A program made the translations under genes and the position numbers. Below, in pieces: positions 25,166 through 36,829 of a stretch of 64,000 nt of DNA (positions are counted from its first letter, which is position 1; each line of letters begins with the position of its first letter). Below the pieces are notes generated by a model. That model searched no databases. It had not been told where the DNA came from and saw only the letters and a list, made by a program, of their open reading frames with translations. The stretch spans positions 46,885,573 through 46,949,572 of the forward strand of contig CP136064.1 in assembly GCA_032622095.1 (NCBI GenBank), in the 5' to 3' direction. The stretch comes from Siphonodentalium dalli (taxonomy: Eukaryota; Mollusca; Scaphopoda; Gadilida; Siphonodentaliidae).

Positions 25166-26239
25166 TATAACAGTGTAGCTATCAGGCTTCTTTCTTTTTT
25201 AATTTTGTCGTAATGTGGTACCGTTTGACAGTTCTATACTATTGAGCAATTTCATGAAAATAGATGCTATTGAAGTGTGAAATCGATATTCTTCATCATA
25301 TATTTTCTAAATTGGTATTCAGTATTCAACACCTCATGTTTAATGACATTAAGTATACTCATCCCCGTGTTACCTGGTGTGATTTAACACCTCCTCAACC
25401 GCACGTGTACAACTACACATGCACACATTGCTTGGAATTCACAGAATAATACTATCTATATATAATGCTTCACGCTTTATTTTTGTTCAAAATTAACTAT
25501 TCTTATTATCTCATATCTTGCTCAGCTATAAGATTCAACGCAGCTAATATAAATGGCTCAGATGCATGGCTGATAACGACATTGTTATATGTTTACAACG
25601 CACCTAAATTAAATGGTTCATGACCGTTAAAAGCATGGTTTTGCCACATCAATGGCGCAACTGACCAACATGATGCTAACTATCATGACTCCAAATCCAT
25701 GTCATCCAAGAAACGATTCGAAAAGGACTTCATTCCACAAATAGGAACATTCATCACCAGAATAGATCCATTTATAATACCCCCCCCCCACATGGATCAC
25801 CATTTGTCTCTGCCAGGCCTTCGCTTGTAAATTTAATCAAACTATTTCATTTTGTGTAAGCTAATGGGTCGTACTTCGGACATTAATCAAATGATGTGTA
25901 ATTTAAACTCAAAATACTATATGGTACTAACTCTATATGAGCAACATTTATTGACGGCGCCAATTCAAACTGGATAAGAGTGGTCACTGGGACATACCTC
26001 CTGTGATAGATACGGAATTGTTCAAAAATAATTTGAAACTGTTACAGCACACGTGAATAGCATTCAGACACCAATAATCGGCATTGGCGATGCACAGTTC
26101 AGGATTTGCGATTCTACAGTGTACTTAGATTTATGAATATACAGAATAGCTTATTCAAATACAGATATCTTCCTGTACCATGCATGGCATGCATGCAGTA
26201 ACTGGCGATATACATACACATTATGAGTATAGTACATGT
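25166..26239. other. non-coding, nothing recognised
   Basis: No exon or RNA gene recognised. A short loose duplication (gcagctaatataaatggctc and gcacctaaattaaatggttc) lies near 25540-25620, and a C-tract near 25781. Confidence 0.4.
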
Positions 26240-27699
26240 AGTGTAGTGACTTAGCGTTTTTTTTTGGAACGGACTGGCCAAAAGTGCCATTTTTTTATAT
26301 TTTGTCAAGTTATGTGTGCTCTTTCAGAAAGTGAACTAGAAACAGGTTTCTGATCAATATTTACCCTTGTTTTCAGTATAAATCCAAGATGGCGGCCAAA
26401 TTCAATCATTATTTCACCCTGACGTTCCAACTGGTATAAAATTTGAGGCGCATGCATAATAAAGGCATCATTCAACCTGACATTGTCATATTTTGAAGAT
26501 AGTAGCAACCCAGCCTGACCAAATTGGAAATTTATCACTTTTTGTACCAAAAACATGCAATTTTGTCATATAATCATTCTCGTTTCAATTATTTCGGAAT
26601 AATAAACAGACAATTTCTCAAAATGTTTCAGTGTAGATCAAAGGTTAAGGTCTTAGCATTTTTGGACATGTATACTCTAATCAAAACATACAATATCTAG
26701 GACACATTCTTAACCGTATTTTAGAAATATTTGATTATGTTACCCCTCACCCCAAAAATCATGAAATATTGTTTTTGTGATAAGCATCTGATAGAACATG
26801 GATGAGAATCTATAAAGGACACTATTTGATCACATTTCTAAATACTGCAATAGCAATTACATACACAATGACCAAAGTTGAAATATAACATCTTTTTCGA
26901 CAAAAAATATGCAATTTTGTAAGAAAATCCTCGTCATTTCAAATATTTTGGTCCAATAAATGGTCATTTACTCATAGGATATTTGCGATAGTTCATAATG
27001 TTCGGTCTTATATGTTTTGGACATATATACTGAAAACGATGAATACATTGTATGTGTTTAATATGCAACAACGTTTCAGAAAACTTCGTTTATGTTACCC
27101 CTCACCCCAAAAATCACGAAAATGTGACTTGTTGTAAGGATTCAATAAATCTTTGGTTAAATCTTATAAAGTGAGTTTGTCGATCGCAATTCATCATATA
27201 TTATAATGTAACAATCTCATTGTCAGTATACTGTTGAAATTAACAATTGTGTGCCTAATAACAATTTATTTGATCATTTCAAATATATTCAACCAATAGA
27301 ATGGCAATATGCAATAATATACAATATGCGGTCTTAAAAGTTTCGAAAATGAACATCGAATATATATATACAACAAATATAAGGGTATATACATGTAATG
27401 TTTTGGTGAAATAAAATAAAAATAAAAGTATCTATAATACCATTAATGGATATATTTGACCCAATATCATTGACTTGTGTAATCTAGCACTCAAGAGGGG
27501 TGTATATATAGATATGCATTTCAGGTCACAACTTTAAATTGGTAATCAATAATACACATAAAGATGGCCTATCTTTGTTTATACTGTGTTCTTAAATTCA
27601 TGTTTGTTATGTTATATAACTATAATGTTCTCAGACTGATAATACCAGCCGATAGAGGGCAACTCATAGATTGTCATGTTACCGCTGCCTGTGTTTATA

Positions 27700-28132
27700 C
27701 GTTGAACAAATATTTTAAGCACACAATTATATCTACATAACTCTGTGTATGGTAAATCAGCGTTTGCACATTTGCATCTGTTACAAGTTTGTGATTTTCA
27801 ACAACACTTAATGAGTTCTGAGCACACAGCTGCAGCTTGGCATGACAAGTGTACCACAATCCTACCTGGTAGGCAGCTCGTTTCATATGTACCACACCAC
27901 ATATATATGACAGTAACACTTCTTATATTAGTCTGAGTAGAAACTTCATTAGTGACTGGGCGTAATCATTAAAAGTAGATACTATATCGCATGCAGGTAC
28001 AATCATATCCACAAGAACGCCTCCATCAAATATCTTGCACTGAACATTTTTAGGTGGGTCCGATATATCTCCAATTGCTTCCCGGATACATCCCAGAAAA
28101 TCAGATTGTGTCCCCTTGAATTTACCTCCCAT
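27700..28132 (-). pseudogene. broken transposon ORF, left-arm copy
   Basis: Minus-strand reading gives CKIFDGGVLVDMIVPA followed by TFNDYAQSLMKFLL, then after an internal deletion near 27893 HMKRAAYQVGLWYTCHA. These are conserved segments of a large uncharacterised protein family carried by transposons in cnidarian and mollusc genomes (a (F)DGGVLVxMLxP ... FxDYA block and an HxKRAAYQAGIWxTCH block). The middle of the gene is missing here but present in the right-arm copy. Not functional. Confidence 0.65.
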
Positions 28133-28380
28133 AGATAAGGCGGGGGAAATAGCCGACTCTCATGAGAGAAAAACACGTCTGGTTCGGGGAGTTCTAGCCA
28201 TCTCGTTATTGTTGATGAACTCTCTGTTAAACCGACCGATCAACCCTCCATTTCCTTTCAATTTGATGTTCTCCTGTTTCTGCACTTGATCGTTTGGAAT
28301 AGCGGAGAAGCGATTTCGGGTTTTTTGAACTGCCCAAATGTTGTTCGAACACACTATTACAAGAAATAAAATATTGGAAG

Positions 28381-29540
28381 TACGTGCAAGATATTTGATG
28401 GAGGCGTTCTTGTGCATATAAATGTGCCTGCGATAGGACCTACATGTACTTTTAATGATTACATAATCACCAATGAAGTTTCTACTATACAAACTAAGAA
28501 GTGTTAATGTCATGTGTGTTGTGTGGGATAGGTATTTTGAAAGCAGCACAAAAGGCAGCACTAATGAGAATCGTGGTATAGGTCTTGGACGAGAAGTTGG
28601 TGGCCAAACTAAGATTCCAAAAAAATGGAACGACTTCCTCCGTCATTCTGACAATAAGCTTGAACTTTTTGTATTCCTGACAAGTAATGCGTCAGAACAT
28701 GATGATAAAGTGTTAAACATGACAGATTGTTCGTCAACTCTCAAAATAGCAAATTCTTCCTAGTAAATCTTGAGAAAATGTTGTCAGGAGGAAGCTGATA
28801 TTAGAATTGTGCCGCACATTATCCATGCGCTTTCTTGTGGGCTGACGACCACCCGTCCTGGTAATGGTCATCGGTCCGTTTTCAAAGTTTACGGATGCTA
28901 ACAGTGGTGGTGATACATGTGTTTCTCTAGAAACAGGCAAAACTAAAACATTGTACCATGACAACAGCACATTTTCCGCTCTGGGCGATGACAATTGTTA
29001 TCACTACCCAATTTTCATTCGATATCTGATTTTGATACCACTTTGTTCTTCCATATAAAGGGCAGAAAAAGTTTCTGGATAGCATGGAAATATTATCCCG
29101 TTATCACAGATACATGTACATTTCTTCTATATGCGAATCAACCTTTTATTCAACTAGATTCGTCCTCATATATTTTCAAAGAACTCGAACGTTTCATTAC
29201 CATTAATTATAATAAAGGTTGTCAAAAGTTGCTGATAACGAGGCATATGAAGAGAATTCTCCAAAACTTGTCGGTCAAAAGGGGCCATAATACAGCATAT
29301 GAAATGAGCCATATACCAGGCAGGATTGTGGTACACTTGTCATGACATAACAATTCCAATACATGGCCCGCATGACTGGGAATGGACAGTTGAAGATCAT
29401 GGATGTAAACCATTGTGGACTACATTACCAGAAGCTGCAGCTGTGTGTTCAGAACTCATCAAGTGTTGTTGCAAATCCCAAACTTGTAATAGGTGCAAAT
29501 GTGCAATAGCTGATTTACCATGCACATAATTATGCAGTTG
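28381..29540 (+). pseudogene. broken transposon ORF, right-arm copy, cysteine-rich tail
   Basis: Plus-strand segments in order: CKIFDGGVLVHINVPA (about 28380), VVWDRYFESSTKGST and KIPKKWNDFLRHSDNKLELF (28520-28670), QEEADIRIVPHIIHALSCG (about 28785), ISDFDTTLFFHIKGRKSFW with AWKYYP (29015-29090), LERFITINY (about 29185), and finally DWEWTVEDHGCKPLWTTLPEA with ELIKCCCKSQTCNRCKC (29370-29505). The order matches a transposon-borne protein family ending in a CXC/tesmin-like cysteine motif. Stops and frame changes between segments show decay. The enzymatic role of this family is not known to me, so no function is assigned. Confidence 0.75.
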
Positions 29541-31088
29541 TAATTGTGATGTTAAGAATGCCTAAAATATTTGTTCAATGTATCAACATGGTCACCAGTA
29601 TGGTCACCGGTGATTATAACATGACAATCTATGAGTTGCTATATATCCGCTGGTATGATCAGACTGTGCACATTATAGTTATACAGGTACAACAAAACAA
29701 ACGTGAATTTAAGAACAGAGTATAAACAAAGATAGACCATCTTTATGTTATGTGTATTATTGATAGACAAATTAAAGTTGTGATCTGAACTACATGTCTA
29801 TATATACCCCCTCTTGTATGCTACAATTGTAGATTATATAAGTCAACACCTTCAAATATTTATGGTATAATAGACTTTTAGAATTTTATTCTAAGACATG
29901 ACATGTATACACCTTTAAATGTGTTGTATTCGACAGTCATTTTTGAAACTTTCAAGGCCGCATGTGGTATACGATCTTGGGAAATGTTTGAGAAATTGCC
30001 CATATATTGGTTGGAAATATTTGAAATGATGGTTATTTTACCATAAAATATAGCTGTTATTAGGCATACAATTGTAAATTTAAACTGTATACTGTCAATG
30101 AGATTGTTACATAACAATATATGACTAATTGTCATCGACAAACTCACTTTATAAGATTTAACCAAAGATTTATTGAATCTTTACAACCAAGTCATATTTT
30201 CGTGATTTTTGGGGTGAGGGGTAACATAAACCAAATTTTCTGAAACGTTGTTACATATTAACCACAGAAAATGTATTCATTATTTTCAGTATATATGTCC
30301 CAAACATTTAAGACCAAACATTTTGAACTATCGCAAATATCCTATGTGTACATGACCATTTATTGGACCAAAATATTTGAAATGACGAGGATTTTCTTAC
30401 CAAATTGCATATTTTAGTCGAAAAAGTTGTAAATTTCAACTTTGGTCATTGTGTGTGTAATTGCAATTACAGTATTTAGAAATGTGATCGAATAGTATCC
30501 TTTATATATTCTCATCCATGTTCTATCGGATGTTTATCACAAAAACAAAATTTCATGATTTTTGGGGAGAGGGGTAACATAATCCAAAATGTCTAAAATA
30601 TGGTTACGAATTTGTCCTAGATGTTGTATATTTTGTTTGCAGTATACATGTCTGAAATTTTTAAGATCTTAACCTTTGATCTGCACTGAAACAGTTTTGA
30701 GAAATTGTCTGTTTATTATTCCGAAATAATTGAAACGAGAATGATTTTATGACAAAATTTCATGCTTTTGGTCCAAAAAGTGATAATTTTCAAATTTGGT
30801 CAGCCTGGATTGCTAATATCTTCAAAATATGACAATGCCGGATGGAATGACGCCTTTATTATGCATGTGCCTTAAATTGTATACCAGTTGGAACGTCATG
30901 GTGAAATAATGATTGAATTTGGCCGCCATAATCGATTTATACTGGAAACAAGGGTTAATATTGATCAGAAACCTGTTTCTAGTTCACTTTCTGAAAGAGC
31001 ACACCTAACTTGACATAATATAATAAAATGGCACTTTTGGCCAGTCCGTTCCAATATACCAAAATTTTGTCGCTAAGTCACTACTCTA

Positions 31089-31488
31089 ATGGAAGTCGTT
31101 CATATCCCAGCAAAATATAGACCTCTATACGAAAAAATTCATTATAAACTGCCCGATAAATTTACAGTTTGTGAACGCAGTCTATAATATAAGGCATGAT
31201 TCCCACAGTTGGCAAAATTGCATGGCATATCAGGGCAAATCGTCATTATAGATCAATATCTATTGCACACTGTTGAATGATAAATTTCTGAATTATAGGA
31301 TATGTGTGCCTTGACTGTTTTATCGTTTATTAGAGAGATGCAATGACACGATTGATTGCACGGTTGAGTCTTGAGAGATATCTCAGGGCTGCTTTCGGTA
31401 AAATGTCTGTTATCCCTTTCCTAACGGGGGTGTGCTGGAGCAGTATTACTGATCATGTTCCATTGCATTATATTATAGGGAGCCTAGC
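31089..31488. other. non-coding spacer
   Basis: No exon or repeat recognised between the foldback element and the next MITE. Confidence 0.4.
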
Positions 31489-31957
31489 ATATGTGACCCG
31501 CCATATCAAATCCAGTCGTAAGTCGGGATTTTTTACCCTGCGCCAATGCATTCTCTTATATATGCGAGTCGACCATAGGTCGCCTCGCATATATAAGAGA
31601 ATGCATTGGCCTAACAATTTTTTATATATTTTTTTTAAATAAATGTTTCTGACAATTTTTAGGACATCAAATAAAAAACATCCATTACCCTGCAGGGAGC
31701 CCCACACATATATATATAAAAGCATATAGAAGAGTATCGTCTGCTCATGTTTGTATGGGGCTCTGTATGGGTGAAATTATAAAATTGTTAAAGAATACAA
31801 GAAAAAATTATTAAAATTGTAAAAAAATTGTTAGGCCAATGCATTCTCTTATATATGCGAGGCGACCTATGGTCGACTCGCATATATAAGAGCATGCATT
31901 GGCACAGGGTAAAACAATCCCGACTTTCGACTGGATTTGATATGGCGGGTCACATAT
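31489..31957. mobile_element. 469-bp MITE, TGACCCGCCATATC family, copy 1
   Basis: Terminal inverted repeats start catatgtgacccgccatatc and end gatatggcgggtcacatat, extending inward through tccagtcgtaagtcggga and ccctgtgccaatgcattc. Each arm then contains a complete gcattctcttatatatgcga hairpin (about 31549-31606 and 31840-31896). The core carries attataaaattgttaaagaa also seen in the 11.6-kb compound element. A second copy is at 46529-46993. Confidence 0.85.
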
Positions 31958-31999
31958 AAGATAATGAATGCACTGGCTTACAAGGTCAAGATAAATACT

Positions 32000-32085
32000 G
32001 TTAGGCCAATGTATTCTCTTATATATGAGAGGCTCCCTTTGGGAAAGTCGCATATATAAGAGAATGCATTGGCACAGGGAATTCA
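32000..32085. repeat. solo TATATA hairpin
   Basis: ggccaatgtattctcttata faces atataagagaatgcattggc across a ggctccctttgggaaag loop. The flanks gttaggcc and cacaggg match those seen in the MITE copies. Confidence 0.8.
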
Positions 32086-32229
32086 CAAACTTCCAAGAAG
32101 TTCCAGTGATGGAAGGGTTATAGAACAACTTATGGAATTACAGAGATATCAGTGTGCATGTGGTAGTTGTTGAACAAGTGCGTATACTATAAATCGTTCA
32201 TCATTCATTTCCTAGCACACCAATGCCCA

Positions 32230-35200
32230 CTTACTCCAGTAGCTCATGGTGGTTTTGTATGCACTTGTATGTCCAGAGCAAAACTCTTCATGAATCTACT
32301 AATTGAAGGTACACGAACAATATTTGGTTGGTAACACATTTCCCATTGACGGCGAAATGGGTCAAATAGCCACGCCCATTTTTGCGCGAAGTACTACCAC
32401 CCGTCGTGACTATATCTCCAGAACCGTTGGACATAGGGGGACGTGTGACCACTCAAAATGTGCGGAAGGGCCACATTATGGGGGGTCAGTAATACATTTT
32501 CATTTCCAAAAGTCAATGGTTTTTAAGATAATTGCCAAAAACCAAAAAAAAATCATTTTTGAGGGCCTGAACCCCAATTTTGGGGTTCAGCACTTTTATC
32601 TCAAAGCTGAGCCCCCAATTAGAATTTTATTTATCTATATCCATCGGTGCCACATATAGGTATAATTTCTGTACCATTATCGGATGGGATTGACCTTCAA
32701 GGAGCTCTTGACCCTGAAAATCCACATTATGGGGGGGGGGGGGGGGGGGTCAGTAATACATTTTCATATCCAAAAGTCAATGGTTTTTAAGATAATTGCC
32801 AAAAACCGATTTCAGCATGTAATGCACCACAAGTATACAATACCACAAGGGCAATTTTTAAAGAACTATCCGCATTCTCTGATCAACTTAAGAGCACAAT
32901 TTACCACACACAATGGGATTAGCTGGAAATTGCTGCTGAGGATGTGTTTACCCCGACACACAACATGAGCACTTCCCGACTGAACATGCCTAATGGAAAC
33001 TGGTGTGCTTTACCAAAAATTAGGTAACAATTGTGCTCTAATCAACAGAAATGTACAGATTGAACAAAACAGGTTTTCAAAATTTGTTATAAACATTTAA
33101 CAGCTGATCTGATTTAAGTGACCAAGCGATGAAACATGCTAAACACTTTTACTAAATGGAATGACCAGCTGTTTGCTTCATGCAGCAGCCACATGTTGCG
33201 ATCTTAAAATGGGTATTGCATCTGGGCATTGTAAAAAGATGTTGTAATCAGATAAGAGATGACCATATATACCAGTATATATTACAGAAGTATATAATCA
33301 ATTCTTCCAAAAGGACACCTCATCTCACAAAAAGTTTTAGGAAATGATGGAATCATCACTATTCAATCAATAGTAGAATGAGCCTTTGTCGGTCACACGT
33401 TAGTTTTGATTGGCCATGATAGTTGCAGGTTGGAGAAGATGAGGGTCTATAATTTCACTAACATAGTTCTTCATAATAGCTAATAGCCCTCATAACTTAC
33501 CATTTTAAAGATATTTTCATTTTCAATACCACCCCAGGTTAAGTGGTCCTACTAATTTTATATTTTGCTGATGGGTACTGCTGGATTGCTATGATCGATA
33601 TTTGTAGGTCAAGGCAATTCTGTTAAGAAATAGTACCATCATTTTACCAAAAGTTGGTTCTTTTTGCATTGTATGGCTAATCCGAGCATTTTGTGCAAAA
33701 GTCAGTGTCTGTGTGAAACATTCAAGAACATATATACTTCAAAATATTTAATGTGTACGCTGATGTTTGGTAAACAACAGGAATAGTCATCTCAATTATG
33801 GCCAGTTTGTAAAAACCAGCGTCCATTATTAAAATATTTCACAATATACATGTTTTTTAATGTACACTGCACATAGTGGCTTATCCTCGATTTGTTCAGA
33901 TCGCTTTGCTCTACCTGACTATCATACCAAATTTATTAGCATCACCACTAAACTTGGGATGAATACTGCCAAATGAATATATTGTGATATATTGGGTAGT
34001 GGAAAAATAATGGTTGAGTCTTTTCTAAATATAATTCTAGTAAAACCTACACAATACCGTCTTGGTCTGATAAGACTCAGAGTCATGTTTATTTAGGAGT
34101 ATAGACATGAAGTCCAACAGTCTCATGAAAATTAAATGGGTTCTGCACTAGTAACATCTGGGCTCCTGGGACCCCACAAATGAAAAATACATAGTAACTT
34201 TCCTCAAACATAGATTATAACCTGACAATCATTGTGTTAGAATCAGTGTACATATGTATATGAAGGCATGGCCATAGCATGTTTTTGAAATACTCCAGAG
34301 TGCAGACCATAAATTTCACTAGAATATACATGTAGTTATTGCATGTATATCACACACATAAGGCGACTGACACACATACACGTACCTGCAGGGTTCACAA
34401 CATTTGACATGTCAAGTATATATATATATCTCCTGTGCCTATAACATCAAACCAAACGGTTTACAGTACTTTTACTGACATTTTTGGAGTGGCACATATA
34501 CATACCAGTACATAAAAAATAAAAGTCAATTTAAAGGAACGAAATGAAAAATAAATTTGTGCAACTATAATGGAGATCTATATTGCATTACAACATCCAC
34601 AAATCTACAAAATCTACAACATCCACAAATCTACAAAATCTACAAAAACATCGGACTATCATAGTCATTGGTAATGTGATTATTTTTCCTTGATAAGTTG
34701 AAACATGAGGGAGGATTGCATAGCATGCATGGCTACCTGCAGAATGTAGATTTGAATGTATTTATATCTGCATATCAACTGATGCTTGTATTTTTCTTCT
34801 AACTCACTCTGAGCTCACACCGCAACAGGATTGCATTCGGAATTTCAAGCCCATAAAGCTAGACACTTTAGAATCAAGCTAGCCAAATAAATTTCCATGA
34901 ACCTCACATGAACTCACTCAGTTGAACACAAGGAACGATTGTCGAGTTGGAAAATATTCTGTATGTATGGAAGCCCTATATTTTTAATGTGTGGATTTAT
35001 TATAACTGGACTAAAGCCCTTATTAAAGTCTTTATTACTGGATATCACACCAATAATCAATAGACATGTATTTGTTAGTTTTTAACAGGACAATATATTT
35101 TAATATTACTGCAACTGCACCTTTCTTATGACTTATTTTCTTACAAACTCCCAAATTTGAACCAGAAACAATTTAGGGCAAATATACATCTATGTGTACA

Positions 35201-36274
35201 CTGTACATATACATATATCAGGATATAAATATAGGCGATCATGCCAGGCTAGCCATTATTTGTTCTAAAATAATATACGTGTTAGGGAAATTGTAGAACC
35301 TTTATACAAAATGGTGATGCAGCCAATCAAAATTGATGTGGGACTGATAAAGACACAACCTGCTCGACTACCGAATCATACTGATTGATCAAATTGTAGT
35401 ATCACTAAACCTGCTTGTGGGCTGAGTATAATTCAATTCAACATTAGAATACCATAAAAACACCCTGTTCTCCCATAAGTTTAAAGAAAATAACACATTG
35501 AACTCATTTACATGTATATTGCTAATGTGATACATGTATATGTCATTCCATTTATAACCATTTTGGCAACCATCTCACATCAAAGGCCATGAAATCTAGA
35601 TAACAAAAGATGAACTACATTCAAATTATATCACGAGGTAACCTTTTTGTGGGAGTTTTAGGTTACTGAACAAATACCCTGTAATTGATGATTTCCTCAA
35701 CATCTTTGTTATTGGGAAAATGTCTGTTTTTCATTCTACGACCAATATATTCCATCCAAAAACCTTATTTTCAGGGTCAAGAGCTCCATAAAGGTCAATC
35801 CCATCCGATAATGGTACAGAAAATATCAGAAATGATACCGGTATGTGGCACCGATAGATATATATAGGTCAATAAAATTCTAATTGGGGGCTCAACTTTG
35901 AGATAAAAGTGCTGAATCCCAAAATTGGGGTTCAGGACCTCAAAAATTGATTTGTTTTTGTTTTTGGCAATTATCTTAAAAACCATTGACTTTTGGATAT
36001 GAAAATGTATTACTAACCCCCCCCCATAATGTGGCCATTCCGCACATTTTGAGTGGTCACACGACCCCCTATGTCCAACGGTTCTGGAGATATGGTCACG
36101 ACGTGTGGTAGTACTTCGCGCAAAAAGGGGCGTGGCCATTTGACCCATTTCGCCGTCAATGGGAAATGTGTTACCAACCAAATATTGTTCGTGTACCTTC
36201 AATTAGTGGATTCATGAAGAGTTTTGCTCTGGACATACAAGTGCATACAAAACCACCATGAGCTACTCTAGTAA
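32230..36274. mobile_element. 4.0-kb inverted-repeat element
   Basis: A left arm of about 580 bases (32230-32812) is mirrored by a right arm of about 495 bases (35780-36274). Matching blocks include gtagctcatggtggttttgt, gtacacgaacaatatttggt, cattgacggcgaaatgggtc, tctccagaaccgttggacat and the tcaatggtttttaagataat segment. The left arm contains a second copy of its poly-G and tcagtaatacattttcat segment at 32731. The 3-kb interior has no recognisable gene, only a short 15-bp repeat near 34590-34645. The right end lies about 440 bases before the astacin TATA box. Confidence 0.85.
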
Positions 36275-36710
36275 CTACGACGAATAGCTGTGAATGTAAC
36301 ATGAAGCGTCAGATACACAGTATCAGCATGAGTACCGATAGACAACAATTTTCCATACGTACATTAATTCCACAATCAAGTATTTCTCGCTTGCTATTAC
36401 GTGTAAGTGTATTCGCCTCGAGTGACGTTGAAATTAGAAATTTCTGACTCGAACTAATCCCTTCAATGGACAATGACCCACACATATCTAACGAAAGCTT
36501 CAATAATTGAGGTCTTTGCAAATACAATAATTATTGATAATACATCTTTCGCTTTCGTACGCGAAATATAAAAACAACCATCTGGAGATTAACACTCATG
36601 TTAATGTTGCATGGCCACACACTGACCGGTCTAAAAGCCGGGTATTAAAATATCTTCACGGCCATGTGGATAAGCGTCACGACGGCCCTGGGCAGTCATG
36701 AACTAACGGC
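36275..36710. other. upstream region of the astacin gene
   Basis: No coding frame is supported. It holds the proximal promoter region, with no transcription-factor site I can name confidently. Confidence 0.35.
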
Positions 36711-36718
36711 TATATAAA
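36711..36718 (+). promoter_or_regulatory. probable TATA box of the astacin gene
   Basis: tatataaa lies about 97 bases before the start codon at 36815. A start of transcription near 36740 would give a 5' leader of about 75 bases. The ATG has A at -3 and G at +4, a favourable context. No initiator motif was verified. Confidence 0.55.
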
Positions 36719-36814
36719 CTAAGAAATCTCTAAAGTTTGGAGCAGAAGCCTATTGCTTGACTTACAGATAAAGGAACGATATCGTCAGAAGTCATCACCA
36801 TTCTACACCCAATT

Positions 36815-36829
36815 ATGGAGGAATTCAAT
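36815..36829 (+). CDS. astacin exon 1 (start of signal peptide)
   Basis: Codes MEEFN and ends in phase 0 at a gtaagt donor. Chosen because it joins in frame to a hydrophobic stretch in exon 2, and a TATA box sits upstream. No alternative ATG gives a better signal peptide, though so short an exon needs transcript proof. Confidence 0.7.

Larger units (their letters stand above)
26240..31088. mobile_element. 4.85-kb foldback element with inverted gene fragments
   Basis: Left arm from gtagtgtagtgacttagcg (about 26240) mirrors the right arm ending cgctaagtcactactctaa (about 31088). The match continues inward for over a kilobase on each side: ggaacggactggccaaaagt at 26268 is mirrored near 31040, gttccaactggtata near 26424 is mirrored near 30885, and cccctcaccccaaaaatc near 26743 is mirrored near 30565. 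Inside, each arm holds a piece of the same transposon gene pointing outward from the centre. The arms differ by substitutions throughout and by a deletion of about 0.8 kb in the left copy, so the structure is not recent. Confidence 0.85.
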
